38,469 bases of DNA from assembly GCA_947074115.1 (NCBI GenBank), contig CAMTOK010000008.1, positions 1-38,469 of the forward strand. The letters run 5' to 3'. Source of the stretch: an uncultured Erysipelotrichaceae bacterium. GTDB taxonomy: Bacteria; Bacillota_I; Bacilli_A; Erysipelotrichales; Coprobacillaceae. Positions 16,928 to 25,576 of this stretch are shown here, piece after piece (the stretch's first letter is position 1; every line of letters begins with the position of its first letter). A model generated the notes under the pieces. It saw only the letters and a program-made list of their open reading frames with translations. It made no database searches and was not told the origin of the DNA. The translations under genes were made by a program, and so were the position numbers.

Positions 16928-17401
16928 TTGAGCTTGTTGGTATGCAAAGACAAGTCCTACAGCCATAATAATTGTTGAAAATAAGTTTCCAAACAACATT
17001 GATTGAATGATACTTGAGATATTTTGGATTGTAAACATATTGATCATAATCCCTAATGATTGATAATAGAAAATCATTGTATATGCAAGATATGACATGA
17101 TATAACTGATAAACGTTAATACAACAGCCGCTATCGCCATTTGTGATGAGTGAACTCCTGAAACTTTAGTGATTGTATTTGCTATAACTAAAGCTGGGAT
17201 GATGTACATAATTGAACTGACAAACGGAAGAATATCTCTAACATAGCCAAGAACAATTCCACATCCTACACTGACAAGGAATCCAAGAATGAGGACTTTA
17301 ATCCATCCACCCGCATCTAAATATAAATCATTATTTGAACGAAAGTACGCTTTTGCTTCTTGTCTTTGTTTGTAATCATCTAATTTATTTTTTACTGACA
17401 T
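16925..17401 (-). CDS. Unknown membrane protein with four predicted helices
   Basis: 158 residues. A charged cytoplasmic head of about 30 residues (KLDDYKQRQEAKAYF) precedes hydrophobic segments near 33-52, 58-79, 87-112 and 133-156. No catalytic motif was recognised. The pattern resembles Yip1-type or YIP1-like membrane proteins only in general form. AGGAGG lies 5 nt before the ATG. Last of three genes (DprA-like, rhomboid, this) separated by 9 bp or less. No function is assigned. Confidence 0.7.
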   Translation of the reverse strand: MSVKNKLDDYKQRQEAKAYFRSNNDLYLDAGGWIKVLILGFLVSVGCGIVLGYVRDILPFVSSIMYIIPALVIANTITKVSGVHSSQMAIAAVVLTFISYIMSYLAYTMIFYYQSLGIMINMFTIQNISSIIQSMLFGNLFSTIIMAVGLVFAYQQAQ

Positions 17402-17410
17402 AATGACCTC

Positions 17411-18043
17411 CTAATGAACGAGATGATCTCGTTTACTTTTATTTATATTAATATATAAAATAATATACGTAGAAACAAATCCCCCAATCATACCAAACAC
17501 ATGACCAGACCATGATATTGATGGTATTGTAAAAGAAATGACTAACATGACTAAAATGTTTGGTAACAATTGTTTAAATATTCTTAAGAATATATCTTTA
17601 TATAGCAAAGCTAATGCCCCTAGTGCCCCAATTAAACCAAATATAACACCACTGATTCCTCCACTCACTGTATTTGCTTCAAATCCATTAAATAAGAACA
17701 ATAGATAAGGAAGACCAGTCGTTGCTAAACCACTCACAATTAAAACAATAATATATTTCTTTTTTGATAGAATTGTTTCTAAAAACGTCCCTAATCCAAG
17801 CAGTGAATAGCAGTTAACAACCAAGTGTAAGATTCCAAAATGAATAAAATTCGCTGTCAATAATCGATAGTACTCATGATTATAAGAAACGTACATTGGA
17901 TTGTAAGCTCCAAAATTGAGCGCCTCGTAGGCATTCATCTCGATACCATAAAACATCAATGTTATTAAATAAACAATGACACAAATCCCAATTGTGATTG
18001 TTGTGATTGGAGATTTTTTATAATATTTATTTATTGTATCCAT
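17411..18043 (-). CDS. Rhomboid-family intramembrane serine protease
   Basis: 210 residues, six to seven membrane helices. The catalytic dyad is visible: Ser131 in GGISGVIFG and His181 in WSGHVFGMIGG. The oxyanion-hole motif HLVVN (73-77) and the preceding NFIHFG are also family features. It would cleave transmembrane substrates; the target is unknown. Its ATG overlaps the stop of the DprA-like gene by one base and has no clear Shine-Dalgarno, so it probably depends on translational coupling. Confidence 0.93.
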   Translation of the reverse strand: MDTINKYYKKSPITTITIGICVIVYLITLMFYGIEMNAYEALNFGAYNPMYVSYNHEYYRLLTANFIHFGILHLVVNCYSLLGLGTFLETILSKKKYIIVLIVSGLATTGLPYLLFLFNGFEANTVSGGISGVIFGLIGALGALALLYKDIFLRIFKQLLPNILVMLVISFTIPSISWSGHVFGMIGGFVSTYIILYININKSKRDHLVH

Positions 18044-19035
18044 TATTCAATTTCTAAGAATTCATAAATTGACATTTGATCAATAATAAATTCTTCCTCC
18101 TTAACCTGTTTTATATTTTTTTCTATAATCTGGTCAATCGTTAGCAGTGACAATACATCTTCATAAGTAATACTTGTCACACCCATTTCTAACAATCTTA
18201 AATTACCTGTATATTTAGGTTCATGCAGAACCAATTCTTTCGTCCAATTGTAGTGCATATTTTGAATAGTTGTAAACCAATGTCCACCACTATTGATATG
18301 TGTTGCTGTAATAAATTGTAGGTCTGATAACCCACATATGTAAATGTTTCGATCAAGTGTTGCAGTCACATTAAAATAAGCAAATGGATCAATTGCGCTT
18401 AAAATCAACAATTGTCCATTATTAATATACTTCGAATATGTCATTTTTTTATCAAACATATGATCACTAACAAAACATACAACTTTACCACCCAGAGAAA
18501 GATACTTCTTCATAGCGTATGCATCGACACCCTTTGAACCGTTCGTAACGAGAACTCTATCTTCATCATAAAGTTTTGTAATTAAGTTCTTAGTAAAACT
18601 CTCTAGACCTTTATCCATTGTTTGTGGTCCAATAACAGATACCATATTCGATAACAATGTCATATCACCAACATAGTATAAAAATAATGGTGCTCTCTTT
18701 TTAAGAGATTCTGATAACTCACCTGGAAAGTCTTCTTCATATTTTGTTGTAATGAATATACCTTCTGTCTCTAAATTTGTTAAGGCATGAAACAATTCAT
18801 TAACTGTCGCAAGTCTTGAAATCATTTTGTAAGCTACATATTCATCTATATCTACTATATCAACCAACGTATCCTTATTCATTCCAAATAAGTGTGATGG
18901 TTTTTTCTTTAATATCTTTAGTTTTTTTTCTACTAGACTCCACTCTTCATGAGTTAAAGGAGCTGTGTTATCAACGATAATATCTCCACAAAACAAGAGT
19001 AAAGAAATACTATCTAAATTCAGTCTTAAATTCAA
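18043..19035 (-). CDS. Divergent DprA/Smf-like Rossmann protein
   Basis: 330 residues. Residues about 110-220 match the DprA core in layout: PLFLYYVGDMTLLSNMVSVIGPQ, then GSKGVDAYAMKKYLSLGGKVVCFV, corresponding to VGSR and SGxAxGIDxxAHxxAL-GGxTIAVL of true DprA. Key consensus residues differ (PQ for SR; TNGSKGVDAYAM for SGLARGIDxxAH), and no C-terminal winged helix is seen. DprA loads RecA on transforming DNA; whether this protein does is doubtful. AGAGGTGG precedes TTG 19035; the longer frame starts at GTG 19044 inside that Shine-Dalgarno. Operon with rhomboid. Confidence 0.7.
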   Translation of the reverse strand: MNLRLNLDSISLLLFCGDIIVDNTAPLTHEEWSLVEKKLKILKKKPSHLFGMNKDTLVDIVDIDEYVAYKMISRLATVNELFHALTNLETEGIFITTKYEEDFPGELSESLKKRAPLFLYYVGDMTLLSNMVSVIGPQTMDKGLESFTKNLITKLYDEDRVLVTNGSKGVDAYAMKKYLSLGGKVVCFVSDHMFDKKMTYSKYINNGQLLILSAIDPFAYFNVTATLDRNIYICGLSDLQFITATHINSGGHWFTTIQNMHYNWTKELVLHEPKYTGNLRLLEMGVTSITYEDVLSLLTIDQIIEKNIKQVKEEEFIIDQMSIYEFLEIE

Positions 19036-19055
19036 CGCTACCACCTCTTTTACTA

Positions 19056-19064
19056 ATTATAGCA
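19056..19064 (-). promoter_or_regulatory. Extended -10 promoter of the DprA-like operon
   Basis: TGCTATAAT on the minus strand, a perfect extended -10, 20 nt before TTG 19035. No -35 match. Confidence 0.5.
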
Positions 19065-19100
19065 TATATTTTTATAAAGTATAGTTATACTTTTTGTAAG

Positions 19101-19130
19101 AAAAAAGACCATACCAATGGTATGATCTTT
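19101..19130 (-). terminator. Terminator of ppdK
   Basis: 12-bp stem (arms 19104-19115 and 19119-19130) with a G-U pair in the minus-strand RNA, 3-nt loop, then a T-run. It lies 6 bp past the ppdK stop. Confidence 0.87.
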
Positions 19131-19136
19131 ATTATT

Positions 19137-21767
19137 TTAACCTAATTTTTCTTTAACAACAGCTTGTGCTGCAGCTAAACGAGCTAAAGGTACACGGAAT
19201 GGTGAACATGATACATAATCAAGTCCTAATTTGTGGCAGAATTCAACTGAAGTTGCTTCTCCACCGTGTTCTCCACAGATACCTAATTTGATATCTGGAC
19301 GAGTTGCTTTACCTTTTTCTACAGCGATTTTCATTAATTGTCCAACACCTTCTTGGTCAACTTTAGCAAATGGATCTGCTTCGAAAATTTGTTTAGCATA
19401 ATATTCTTCTAAGAATTTAGCAGCGTCATCACGGCTGAATCCGTAAGTCATCTGAGTTAAGTCATTTGTCCCGAAACTGAAGAATTCAGCTTCTTTAGCA
19501 ACTTCATCAGCAGTTAAAGCAGCTCTTGGGATTTCAATCATTGTTCCAACTTTGTAAACTAAGTCTACCCCTGCTTCTGCGATAATAGCGTCTGCAGTTT
19601 TAGTCACAACATCCTTAACATATTTTAATTCTTTAACATCTCCGATTAAAGGAATCATGATTTCTGGTTCAACACATAATCCTTCTCTATTTACAGAGAT
19701 TGCTGCTTCAATAACAGCTCTTGTTTGCATTTCTGCAATTTCAGGGTAAGTTACCGCAAGACGACAACCCCTATGCCCCATCATTGGATTGAATTCTTTT
19801 AGAGATTCAACACGAGCTTTTAAGTCATCAAATGACATACCTAAGCTTTGTGCTAATGGTCTAATTTCATCATCAGTATGAGGTAAGAATTCATGTAATG
19901 GTGGATCTAAGAAACGAATAGTTACGCCATAGATTTCCATTGCTTTGAATAACTCTCTAAAGTCACTACGTTGGTATGGTAAGATTTTTTCTAATGCTTC
20001 TCTTCTTAATTCTTCAGTATCAGCAGTGATCATTCTTCTGAAGTTGAAGATTCTTTCTTCTTCAAAGAACATATGTTCTGTTCTACATAATCCAATACCT
20101 TCAGCACCGAATTTACGAGCTTGTAAAGCGTCACGTGGAGTATCAGCGTTTGTTCTTACTTTTAAACGACGTAAGTCATCTGCCCATCCCATGAAGACTT
20201 CAAAGTCACCACTAATTTCAGGCTCAACAGTTTTAATTTGTTCAGCATAAACATTACCAGTGCTTCCGTCTAATGACATATAATCACCTTCATGATATTT
20301 TTTACCATCAGGTGTTGTTAATATTTTTGCTTCTTCATCAATTTTAATTGATCCACATCCACATACACAGCAAGTTCCCATTCCTCTGGCAACAACAGCA
20401 GCATGTGATGTCATACCACCACGGATTGTTAAGATACCGTGAGCAATATTCATACCTTCAATATCTTCTGGAGATGTTTCTAAACGAACCAATAAGATAT
20501 CTTTAACACCAGCTTTTTTTGCTTCGATAACATCTTCAGCAGTGAAGTAGATTCTACCAGTAGCAGCCCCTGGTGATGCAGCAAGACCTGTCGCAACAAC
20601 ATGCGCACATCTTAATGATACTTCCTCGAAGTTAGGGTGTAATAATTGATCTAATTGTTTTGGTTCAACTTTAAGGATTGCTTCTTCTTTAGTGATCATT
20701 CCTTCTTCAACCAAATCAACCGCAATTTTTAATGCAGCAGCAGCTGTTCTTTTCCCATTACGAGTTTGTAACATGAATAATTTACCATCTTCAATAGTAA
20801 ACTCCATATCTTGCATATCTTTATAATGTTCTTCTAAGATACCATTGATTTTTACGAATTCATCATAACAATCAGGCATAACATCTCTTAATGTTTCAAT
20901 TGGGTTAGGAGTACGGATACCAGCAACAACGTCTTCACCTTGTGCATTCATTAAGTACTCACCATATAATTTTCTTTCACCTGTAGCAGGGTTTCTTGTG
21001 AAAGCAACACCTGTCCCAGATGTTTCTCCACGGTTACCATAAACCATTTCTTGGATGTTAACAGCAGTACCCCAAGAAGCTGGAATATCATTTAAACGTC
21101 TATATGTGTTCGCACGATCATTATTCCATGATCTAAATACGGCTTTAATAGATTCTAATAATTGAACTTTTGGTTCTTGTGGGAAATCTTCACCTGAATG
21201 TTTTTTGTATTCAGCTTTGTAGATTTCTACAACTTCCATCAAATCTTCAGCAGTCAATTCTGTATCGAATTCGATTCCTTTTTCTTCTTTAACTTTATCG
21301 AACATTCTTTCAAATGAGCTTTTTGGGAATCCCATAACAACATCAGCAAACATTTGAATGAAACGACGATAACTGTCGTATACGAAACGTGGATTTCCTG
21401 TTACTTCAGCAAAACCTTTCGCAACGTCATCGTTTAATCCTAAGTTAAGAACTGTATCCATCATTCCTGGCATTGAAGCTCTTGCTCCTGAACGGACAGA
21501 AACCAATAGAGGATTATTTAAATCACCCATTTTCTTTCCTGAAATTTCTTCTAATGCAGCTAGTTGTTGATAGACTTGGTCTTCAACTTCTTTTGAAACA
21601 ACTTGGCCATCTTCATAATACTTTGTACATGCTTCTGTTGTCACCGTAAATCCTTGAGGTACAGGTAACCCGATATGAGTCATTTCTGCTAAGTTAGCAC
21701 CTTTACCACCAAGTAGGTTTTTCATGTCTTTGTTTCCTTCACTAAATAGGTAGACATACTTTTCCAT
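19137..21767 (-). CDS. ppdK: Pyruvate, phosphate dikinase
   Basis: Interconverts pyruvate + ATP + Pi and PEP + AMP + PPi; in anaerobes it often runs glycolytically. 876 residues, the usual length. The N-terminal ATP-grasp domain has GGKGANLAEMT and SVRSGARASMPGMMDT. The swivelling phosphohistidine domain carries GGMTSHAAVVARGMG. The C-terminal PEP/pyruvate barrel has GLCRTEHMFF, MGHRGCRLAVTYPEIA, SFGTNDLTQMTYG and ICGEHGG. AAGGAGG precedes the ATG. No regulatory kinase gene is adjacent. Monocistronic between its promoter and terminator. Confidence 0.98.
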   Translation of the reverse strand: MEKYVYLFSEGNKDMKNLLGGKGANLAEMTHIGLPVPQGFTVTTEACTKYYEDGQVVSKEVEDQVYQQLAALEEISGKKMGDLNNPLLVSVRSGARASMPGMMDTVLNLGLNDDVAKGFAEVTGNPRFVYDSYRRFIQMFADVVMGFPKSSFERMFDKVKEEKGIEFDTELTAEDLMEVVEIYKAEYKKHSGEDFPQEPKVQLLESIKAVFRSWNNDRANTYRRLNDIPASWGTAVNIQEMVYGNRGETSGTGVAFTRNPATGERKLYGEYLMNAQGEDVVAGIRTPNPIETLRDVMPDCYDEFVKINGILEEHYKDMQDMEFTIEDGKLFMLQTRNGKRTAAAALKIAVDLVEEGMITKEEAILKVEPKQLDQLLHPNFEEVSLRCAHVVATGLAASPGAATGRIYFTAEDVIEAKKAGVKDILLVRLETSPEDIEGMNIAHGILTIRGGMTSHAAVVARGMGTCCVCGCGSIKIDEEAKILTTPDGKKYHEGDYMSLDGSTGNVYAEQIKTVEPEISGDFEVFMGWADDLRRLKVRTNADTPRDALQARKFGAEGIGLCRTEHMFFEEERIFNFRRMITADTEELRREALEKILPYQRSDFRELFKAMEIYGVTIRFLDPPLHEFLPHTDDEIRPLAQSLGMSFDDLKARVESLKEFNPMMGHRGCRLAVTYPEIAEMQTRAVIEAAISVNREGLCVEPEIMIPLIGDVKELKYVKDVVTKTADAIIAEAGVDLVYKVGTMIEIPRAALTADEVAKEAEFFSFGTNDLTQMTYGFSRDDAAKFLEEYYAKQIFEADPFAKVDQEGVGQLMKIAVEKGKATRPDIKLGICGEHGGEATSVEFCHKLGLDYVSCSPFRVPLARLAAAQAVVKEKLG

Positions 21768-21798
21768 ATTTTGTTCCTCCTTATTAACTACTTTCTAC

Positions 21799-21828
21799 AT
21801 TATACACTATGTAAGGGCATACATTCAA
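21799..21828 (-). promoter_or_regulatory. Promoter of ppdK
   Basis: -35 TTGAAT (21823-21828), 18-bp spacer, -10 TATAAT (21799-21804), 31 nt before the ATG. Confidence 0.65.
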
Positions 21829-21850
21829 CTGTAAATTTTCGCATTAATAA

Positions 21851-21885
21851 CAAAAAAAGGATGTATATTCGACAATATACACCCT
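21851..21885 (-). terminator. Terminator of the DEAD-box helicase gene
   Basis: 12-bp stem (21858-21869 and 21874-21885) with one G-U pair in the minus-strand RNA, loop GTCG, followed by seven T. It lies 49 bp past the stop. Confidence 0.92.
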
Positions 21886-21934
21886 ACTTTATTCTATTTA
21901 TATTGATATAATCAAACAATTACTGATTTGTTAA

Positions 21935-23497
21935 TTATTTGTCTCCAGAAAATTCTAATCTTACTTTTCTGTTATTAATCTTTTTATTTTGACAAGCTTT
22001 TAACACTTTATCACTCACTGAAGCAGTAATATCTACAAAAGTGAATTTTCTTTTAATGTCAATTTTACCAATTTGGTTCTTCTTAATTTTCGCTTCTCTT
22101 GCAATAAAATCAATAACATCAGATTTATTAATTCTATCCATTGATCCACAAGTCATGAATACACGATCAAATGTTTTTGCTTGAACTTCGATATCTTGAT
22201 AATCAAAACCAACTCTGTTGTCATAGCTCATTGATAATAATGTCGCTATTAAATCATTCTTCATATGTCCTGGAATATCATTAACGATATCCGCAAAACG
22301 ATTCTTTTTATCACTTAACATTTCTTCTTGAACATCAAATAATAACTCTCTTGCTTTTTCTTCAAAGATTTGTTCATTAGTTGGAATATCGCATCTTGTA
22401 ATTTGACTCTTCGTTCTTTTTTCAATTCCTCTTAATTCATTTCTTTCTCTATTTGTTACGATAGAATAAGCTTCACCTTGTTTGTTCGCTCTTCCTGTTC
22501 TACCAATTCTATGAATATATAATTCTTCATCTTGAGGCATTTCATAGTTAATAACGTGAGAAATGTTATCAACGTCAATTCCTCTTGCTGCAACGTCAGT
22601 TGCAACTAAGTACTGCACTTGTCCTGATTTAAATCTTTTTAAAGTATTACTTCTTTGATTTTGACTTAAATCACCATGCATTGCTTCTACGTTATAATGT
22701 TTTGTTTGCATTGAAGCAACAACTTCATCAACACTTCTTTTTGTTTTACAGAAGATGATTGTGTTGTTCATTTGTCTTGAATCTAAGATTCTGCATAAAA
22801 TCTCAAATTTTTGGTGAGATTTAGCTTCAAAATAGTATTGAGATACTGTCGTTGCTGTTTGAGAAACAGCTTTAATTTTTACATATTCGTAATCTTCTTG
22901 CATATAGAAACTTGCGATTTTCTTAATTGCAGGTGGCATAGTTGCTGAGAAAAGAATTGTTTGTTTAGTTTCTGGTGTTTCTTTTAAGATACTTTCGATA
23001 TCTTCTACGAATCCCATGTTTAACATTTCATCTGCTTCATCTAATACCATATGAGTTAAATGATCTAATTTTAAGACCTTTCTTCTCATTAAGTCCATAA
23101 CACGCCCAGGTGTCCCTACGACAATGTCAGTTCCTCTTTTAACATCTTTAATTTGTCTTTCAATATCACTACCACCGTAAACACTTGTGATTTTTAGTGA
23201 TGAAAATTTTCCAATACGTTTTAATTCTTCTTGAATTTGGATGGCTAACTCTCTTGTTGGAGATAATACCAATGCTGAAACAGCTTTATTTTGAGAAACA
23301 ATTTCAGATAATAAAACACTACCAAAAGCTAATGTTTTTCCTGTCCCTGTTTGTGCTTGACCGATTACGTCTTTTCCTTCTAATAATAAAGGAATTGCTT
23401 TTTCTTGGATTGGTGAAGGCGTTGTATACCCCATCGTATCTATTCCCTTTAAAACTTCAGTTGAAAGTTTTAAATCATTAAATTTTATATTTGTCAT
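21935..23497 (-). CDS. DEAD-box RNA helicase with DbpA-type RNA-binding domain
   Basis: 520 residues. All helicase motifs are present: Q motif (GYTTPSPIQ), AQTGTGKT (48-55), PTRELAIQ, DEAD (154-157), SAT, RGIDVD and HRIGRTGR. The C-terminal 75 residues (VFMTCGSMDRINKSDVIDFI to the end) form a DbpA-type RRM. In DbpA/YxiN this domain binds hairpin 92 of 23S rRNA and directs the enzyme to ribosome assembly. Here the ring of basic residues (KIDIKRKFTFVDI) is kept, so a ribosome-biogenesis or cold-shock role is likely but not proven. It lies directly downstream of folC. Confidence 0.92.
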   Translation of the reverse strand: MTNIKFNDLKLSTEVLKGIDTMGYTTPSPIQEKAIPLLLEGKDVIGQAQTGTGKTLAFGSVLLSEIVSQNKAVSALVLSPTRELAIQIQEELKRIGKFSSLKITSVYGGSDIERQIKDVKRGTDIVVGTPGRVMDLMRRKVLKLDHLTHMVLDEADEMLNMGFVEDIESILKETPETKQTILFSATMPPAIKKIASFYMQEDYEYVKIKAVSQTATTVSQYYFEAKSHQKFEILCRILDSRQMNNTIIFCKTKRSVDEVVASMQTKHYNVEAMHGDLSQNQRSNTLKRFKSGQVQYLVATDVAARGIDVDNISHVINYEMPQDEELYIHRIGRTGRANKQGEAYSIVTNRERNELRGIEKRTKSQITRCDIPTNEQIFEEKARELLFDVQEEMLSDKKNRFADIVNDIPGHMKNDLIATLLSMSYDNRVGFDYQDIEVQAKTFDRVFMTCGSMDRINKSDVIDFIAREAKIKKNQIGKIDIKRKFTFVDITASVSDKVLKACQNKKINNRKVRLEFSGDK

Positions 23498-23521
23498 CTT
23501 TACCTACTTTCTTGCTTTGTG

Positions 23522-23550
23522 AGTATAACACACTTTACAAACAAACACAA
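23522..23550 (-). promoter_or_regulatory. Candidate promoter of the DEAD-box helicase
   Basis: -10 TATACT (23522-23527), 17-bp spacer, weak -35 TTGTGT (23545-23550), 24 nt before the ATG and beginning right after the folC terminator T-run. Confidence 0.45.
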
Positions 23551-23579
23551 ATAAAAAAATAACTGTTAATCAGTCATTT
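23551..23579 (-). terminator. Terminator of folC
   Basis: 9-bp stem (23557-23565 and 23571-23579, one G-U pair in the minus-strand RNA), 5-nt loop, then seven T on the minus strand. The folC stop (23566-23568) lies in the loop. Confidence 0.82.
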
Positions 23580-25167
23580 TTTCAAATATGTACTTTCTTA
23601 CTTGAGCTATAAAATATAACGAACCTGTTATTAAGAGTTCTTGCTTGTTTATAATATGTTCATCAATGACTTTTTTCCAATCTGTTTCGACTTGAACAGG
23701 AAAATCTTCTTTTAAATCACTTGCTAATGCTGCTCTTTCAAATTCAAATTGACTAATAATTAATGGATAATCTAACGTTAATAAATGTTCTATCATTGAG
23801 TGTGTATCTTTATCTTTTAAAGCACTAAACAAAACAGTTCGTTTTGACAATTGTTTGGCTGATTCCACCAAAGCAACTATACCTTCTTTATTATGAGCAC
23901 CATCAATGATGATTTCAGGTTCATTTAATATTATTTCAAAACGTCCAGCCCATTTTGCTTTTCTTAAACCATCTAATATAACTTGTGTTGTTAAATGATA
24001 ATGATGATTATTTTTTAAACACATTAATATCTCATAAGCAAGTGCACTATTAAAACATTGATACACTGCCTTTGTTTGTAATGATATTGTTTCACCATTA
24101 TAGATATATGATAAACTATGATCCTCTTTTTTAATATCATTAATAGGTTGAACTGTCACCATAGGAATATTTTTCTGATCACAAATTGTTTTAAAGATAT
24201 TTAAACAGACTTCTTTTTTCTCCCCTGTTATAAAAGTACATCCTTCTTTAATAATTCCTGCTTTTGTTGTTGCGATTTGTTCATATGAATCCCCTAAAAA
24301 ATCAACGTGATCCATTCCTATATTTGTGATTGCACTTATTAATGGTGTAACAATATTGGTCGCATCGAGTTCCCCACCAAGGCCAACCTCAAAAATAGAA
24401 AGATCTATCGCATTATGAACAAAATACATAACACTTATAAAAACTTCAATTTCAAACATAGACAGTTGATTTTCTAAACAAACTTCCATGTATCTATTTG
24501 CATAAATACACATTGTTTCTTCTGGAATATGTTCGTTGTTAATCCTTATAATTTCACAACGCGATACAAGCGCAGGTGATGTAAATGTTCCAACACGATA
24601 TCCCTCGTTTTGTAACACTTCTCTTACATAATTGGTCGTTGAGCCTTTCCCATTCGTTCCACCAATGTGGATGACTTGTAATTTGTTTTGAACGTTCCCT
24701 AACAGAGTCATTAAATTTTTAAAATGATCAAGTGCATAAACACGCATTGGTTGTTGTAATATAAATTCTTGTACTTGTTCATAGTTATCAAATTGATATG
24801 TTGTTTCTATTCTATAATAACAACGATTCTCATGGTGTATGTATCCAAGACTTTCAAACAAAGGAACAAATTCTGATTTCACTTCAATAACAAAATTCTC
24901 TAATACCATATAATAAAGATGTGGTAAAAGTTCTTTTAATACTGAATCAGTACTCATTGATAAGTATTGGCATTCGTATCCCTTTAAAATAACAAATGCT
25001 TGTTCTTGATTATTTTGATAATAAAATACAAGATATTGTGGGTCATTGATTTTCTCTTCATAAGAGTTAACAATATCTTGATTCATTGTATATGTAGTTA
25101 ACTTTAAACAAGATTCAATATTTTGTTTAAAGTGATTTATATTTCTATTTGTAATAATTGTAAACAT
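23566..25167 (-). CDS. folC: Folylpolyglutamate/dihydrofolate synthase with extra N-terminal domain
   Basis: Mur-ligase-family enzyme that adds glutamate to folates (and perhaps to dihydropteroate). 533 residues against about 430 for typical FolC. The P-loop GTNGKGSTT lies at 170-178 instead of near 50, so about 120 residues are added in front. Conserved FolC motifs follow: FTSPALVSRCEIIRIN, GLGGELDATN, TNIGMDHVDFLG, TKAGIIKEG and IIDGAHNKEG. The extension (FVIEVKSEFVPLFESLGYIHHENRC near its end) looks like the last strands of a GNAT fold. GGAGG precedes ATG 25167; the longest frame reaches 25263 and would cross a terminator. No room for a promoter after darA. Confidence 0.92.
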   Translation of the reverse strand: MFTIITNRNINHFKQNIESCLKLTTYTMNQDIVNSYEEKINDPQYLVFYYQNNQEQAFVILKGYECQYLSMSTDSVLKELLPHLYYMVLENFVIEVKSEFVPLFESLGYIHHENRCYYRIETTYQFDNYEQVQEFILQQPMRVYALDHFKNLMTLLGNVQNKLQVIHIGGTNGKGSTTNYVREVLQNEGYRVGTFTSPALVSRCEIIRINNEHIPEETMCIYANRYMEVCLENQLSMFEIEVFISVMYFVHNAIDLSIFEVGLGGELDATNIVTPLISAITNIGMDHVDFLGDSYEQIATTKAGIIKEGCTFITGEKKEVCLNIFKTICDQKNIPMVTVQPINDIKKEDHSLSYIYNGETISLQTKAVYQCFNSALAYEILMCLKNNHHYHLTTQVILDGLRKAKWAGRFEIILNEPEIIIDGAHNKEGIVALVESAKQLSKRTVLFSALKDKDTHSMIEHLLTLDYPLIISQFEFERAALASDLKEDFPVQVETDWKKVIDEHIINKQELLITGSLYFIAQVRKYIFEKMTD

Positions 25168-25182
25168 TTTATCCTCCAAAGA

Positions 25183-25203
25183 AAAAAACAGCGTAAGCTG
25201 TTT
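25183..25203 (-). terminator. Hairpin between darA and folC
   Basis: Perfect 7-bp stem AAACAGC/GCTGTTT (25186-25192, 25197-25203), 4-nt loop, then T-run on the minus strand. It overlaps the darA stop. folC begins only 18 bp past it, so folC is reached by read-through. Confidence 0.82.
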
Positions 25204-25528
25204 AAATTTTTTCATAACGATCGACATCAACAACAAAAACTGTCGCTCCCCCAACGAGTACATCTACCATAATAGGTGAGAAGAACTCTCCCATTTCAGT
25301 TGGTGGCACTGTTGGTTCTTTGACAACTCTTTTACGGGCATTCGCTCTTATAACTTCAAAAGCAGTTTCAACTTTATCGTTATCTGTCCCTATAAAAAAT
25401 GTTGTATTTCCTTTTTTTAAGAAGCCCCCAGATGTTGCCATTTTAGTGACAAAGAAACCTTCTTGAGTTAAAGCGCCTTGTACTGCTGAACTGTCATCGT
25501 TATTCACAATAGTAATGATGAGTTTCAT
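25202..25528 (-). CDS. darA: Cyclic-di-AMP receptor, PII-like
   Basis: 108 residues. MKLIITIVNNDDSSAVQGALTQEGF, TKMATSGGFLKKGNTTFFIG, and GGATVFVVDVDRYEKI at the C-terminus are the conserved parts of the DarA/PstA (YaaQ) family, trimeric PII-fold proteins that bind c-di-AMP. Downstream partners are poorly known. AAGGAGGGG precedes the ATG. A strong -35 (TTGACC) and an AT-rich -10 lie between it and dgt, so it probably has its own promoter. It is followed by a hairpin and then folC. Confidence 0.93.
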   Translation of the reverse strand: MKLIITIVNNDDSSAVQGALTQEGFFVTKMATSGGFLKKGNTTFFIGTDNDKVETAFEVIRANARKRVVKEPTVPPTEMGEFFSPIMVDVLVGGATVFVVDVDRYEKI

Positions 25529-25541
25529 AACAACCCCTCCT

Positions 25542-25569
25542 TATATATATAATACCACTTTTTGGTCAA
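25542..25569 (-). promoter_or_regulatory. Candidate promoter of darA-folC
   Basis: -35 TTGACC (25564-25569), 16-bp spacer, -10 TATATA (25542-25547). The -10 ends 13 nt before the ATG, so transcription would begin within the Shine-Dalgarno; a shifted -10 is possible. Confidence 0.45.
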
Positions 25570-25576
25570 AATATCA

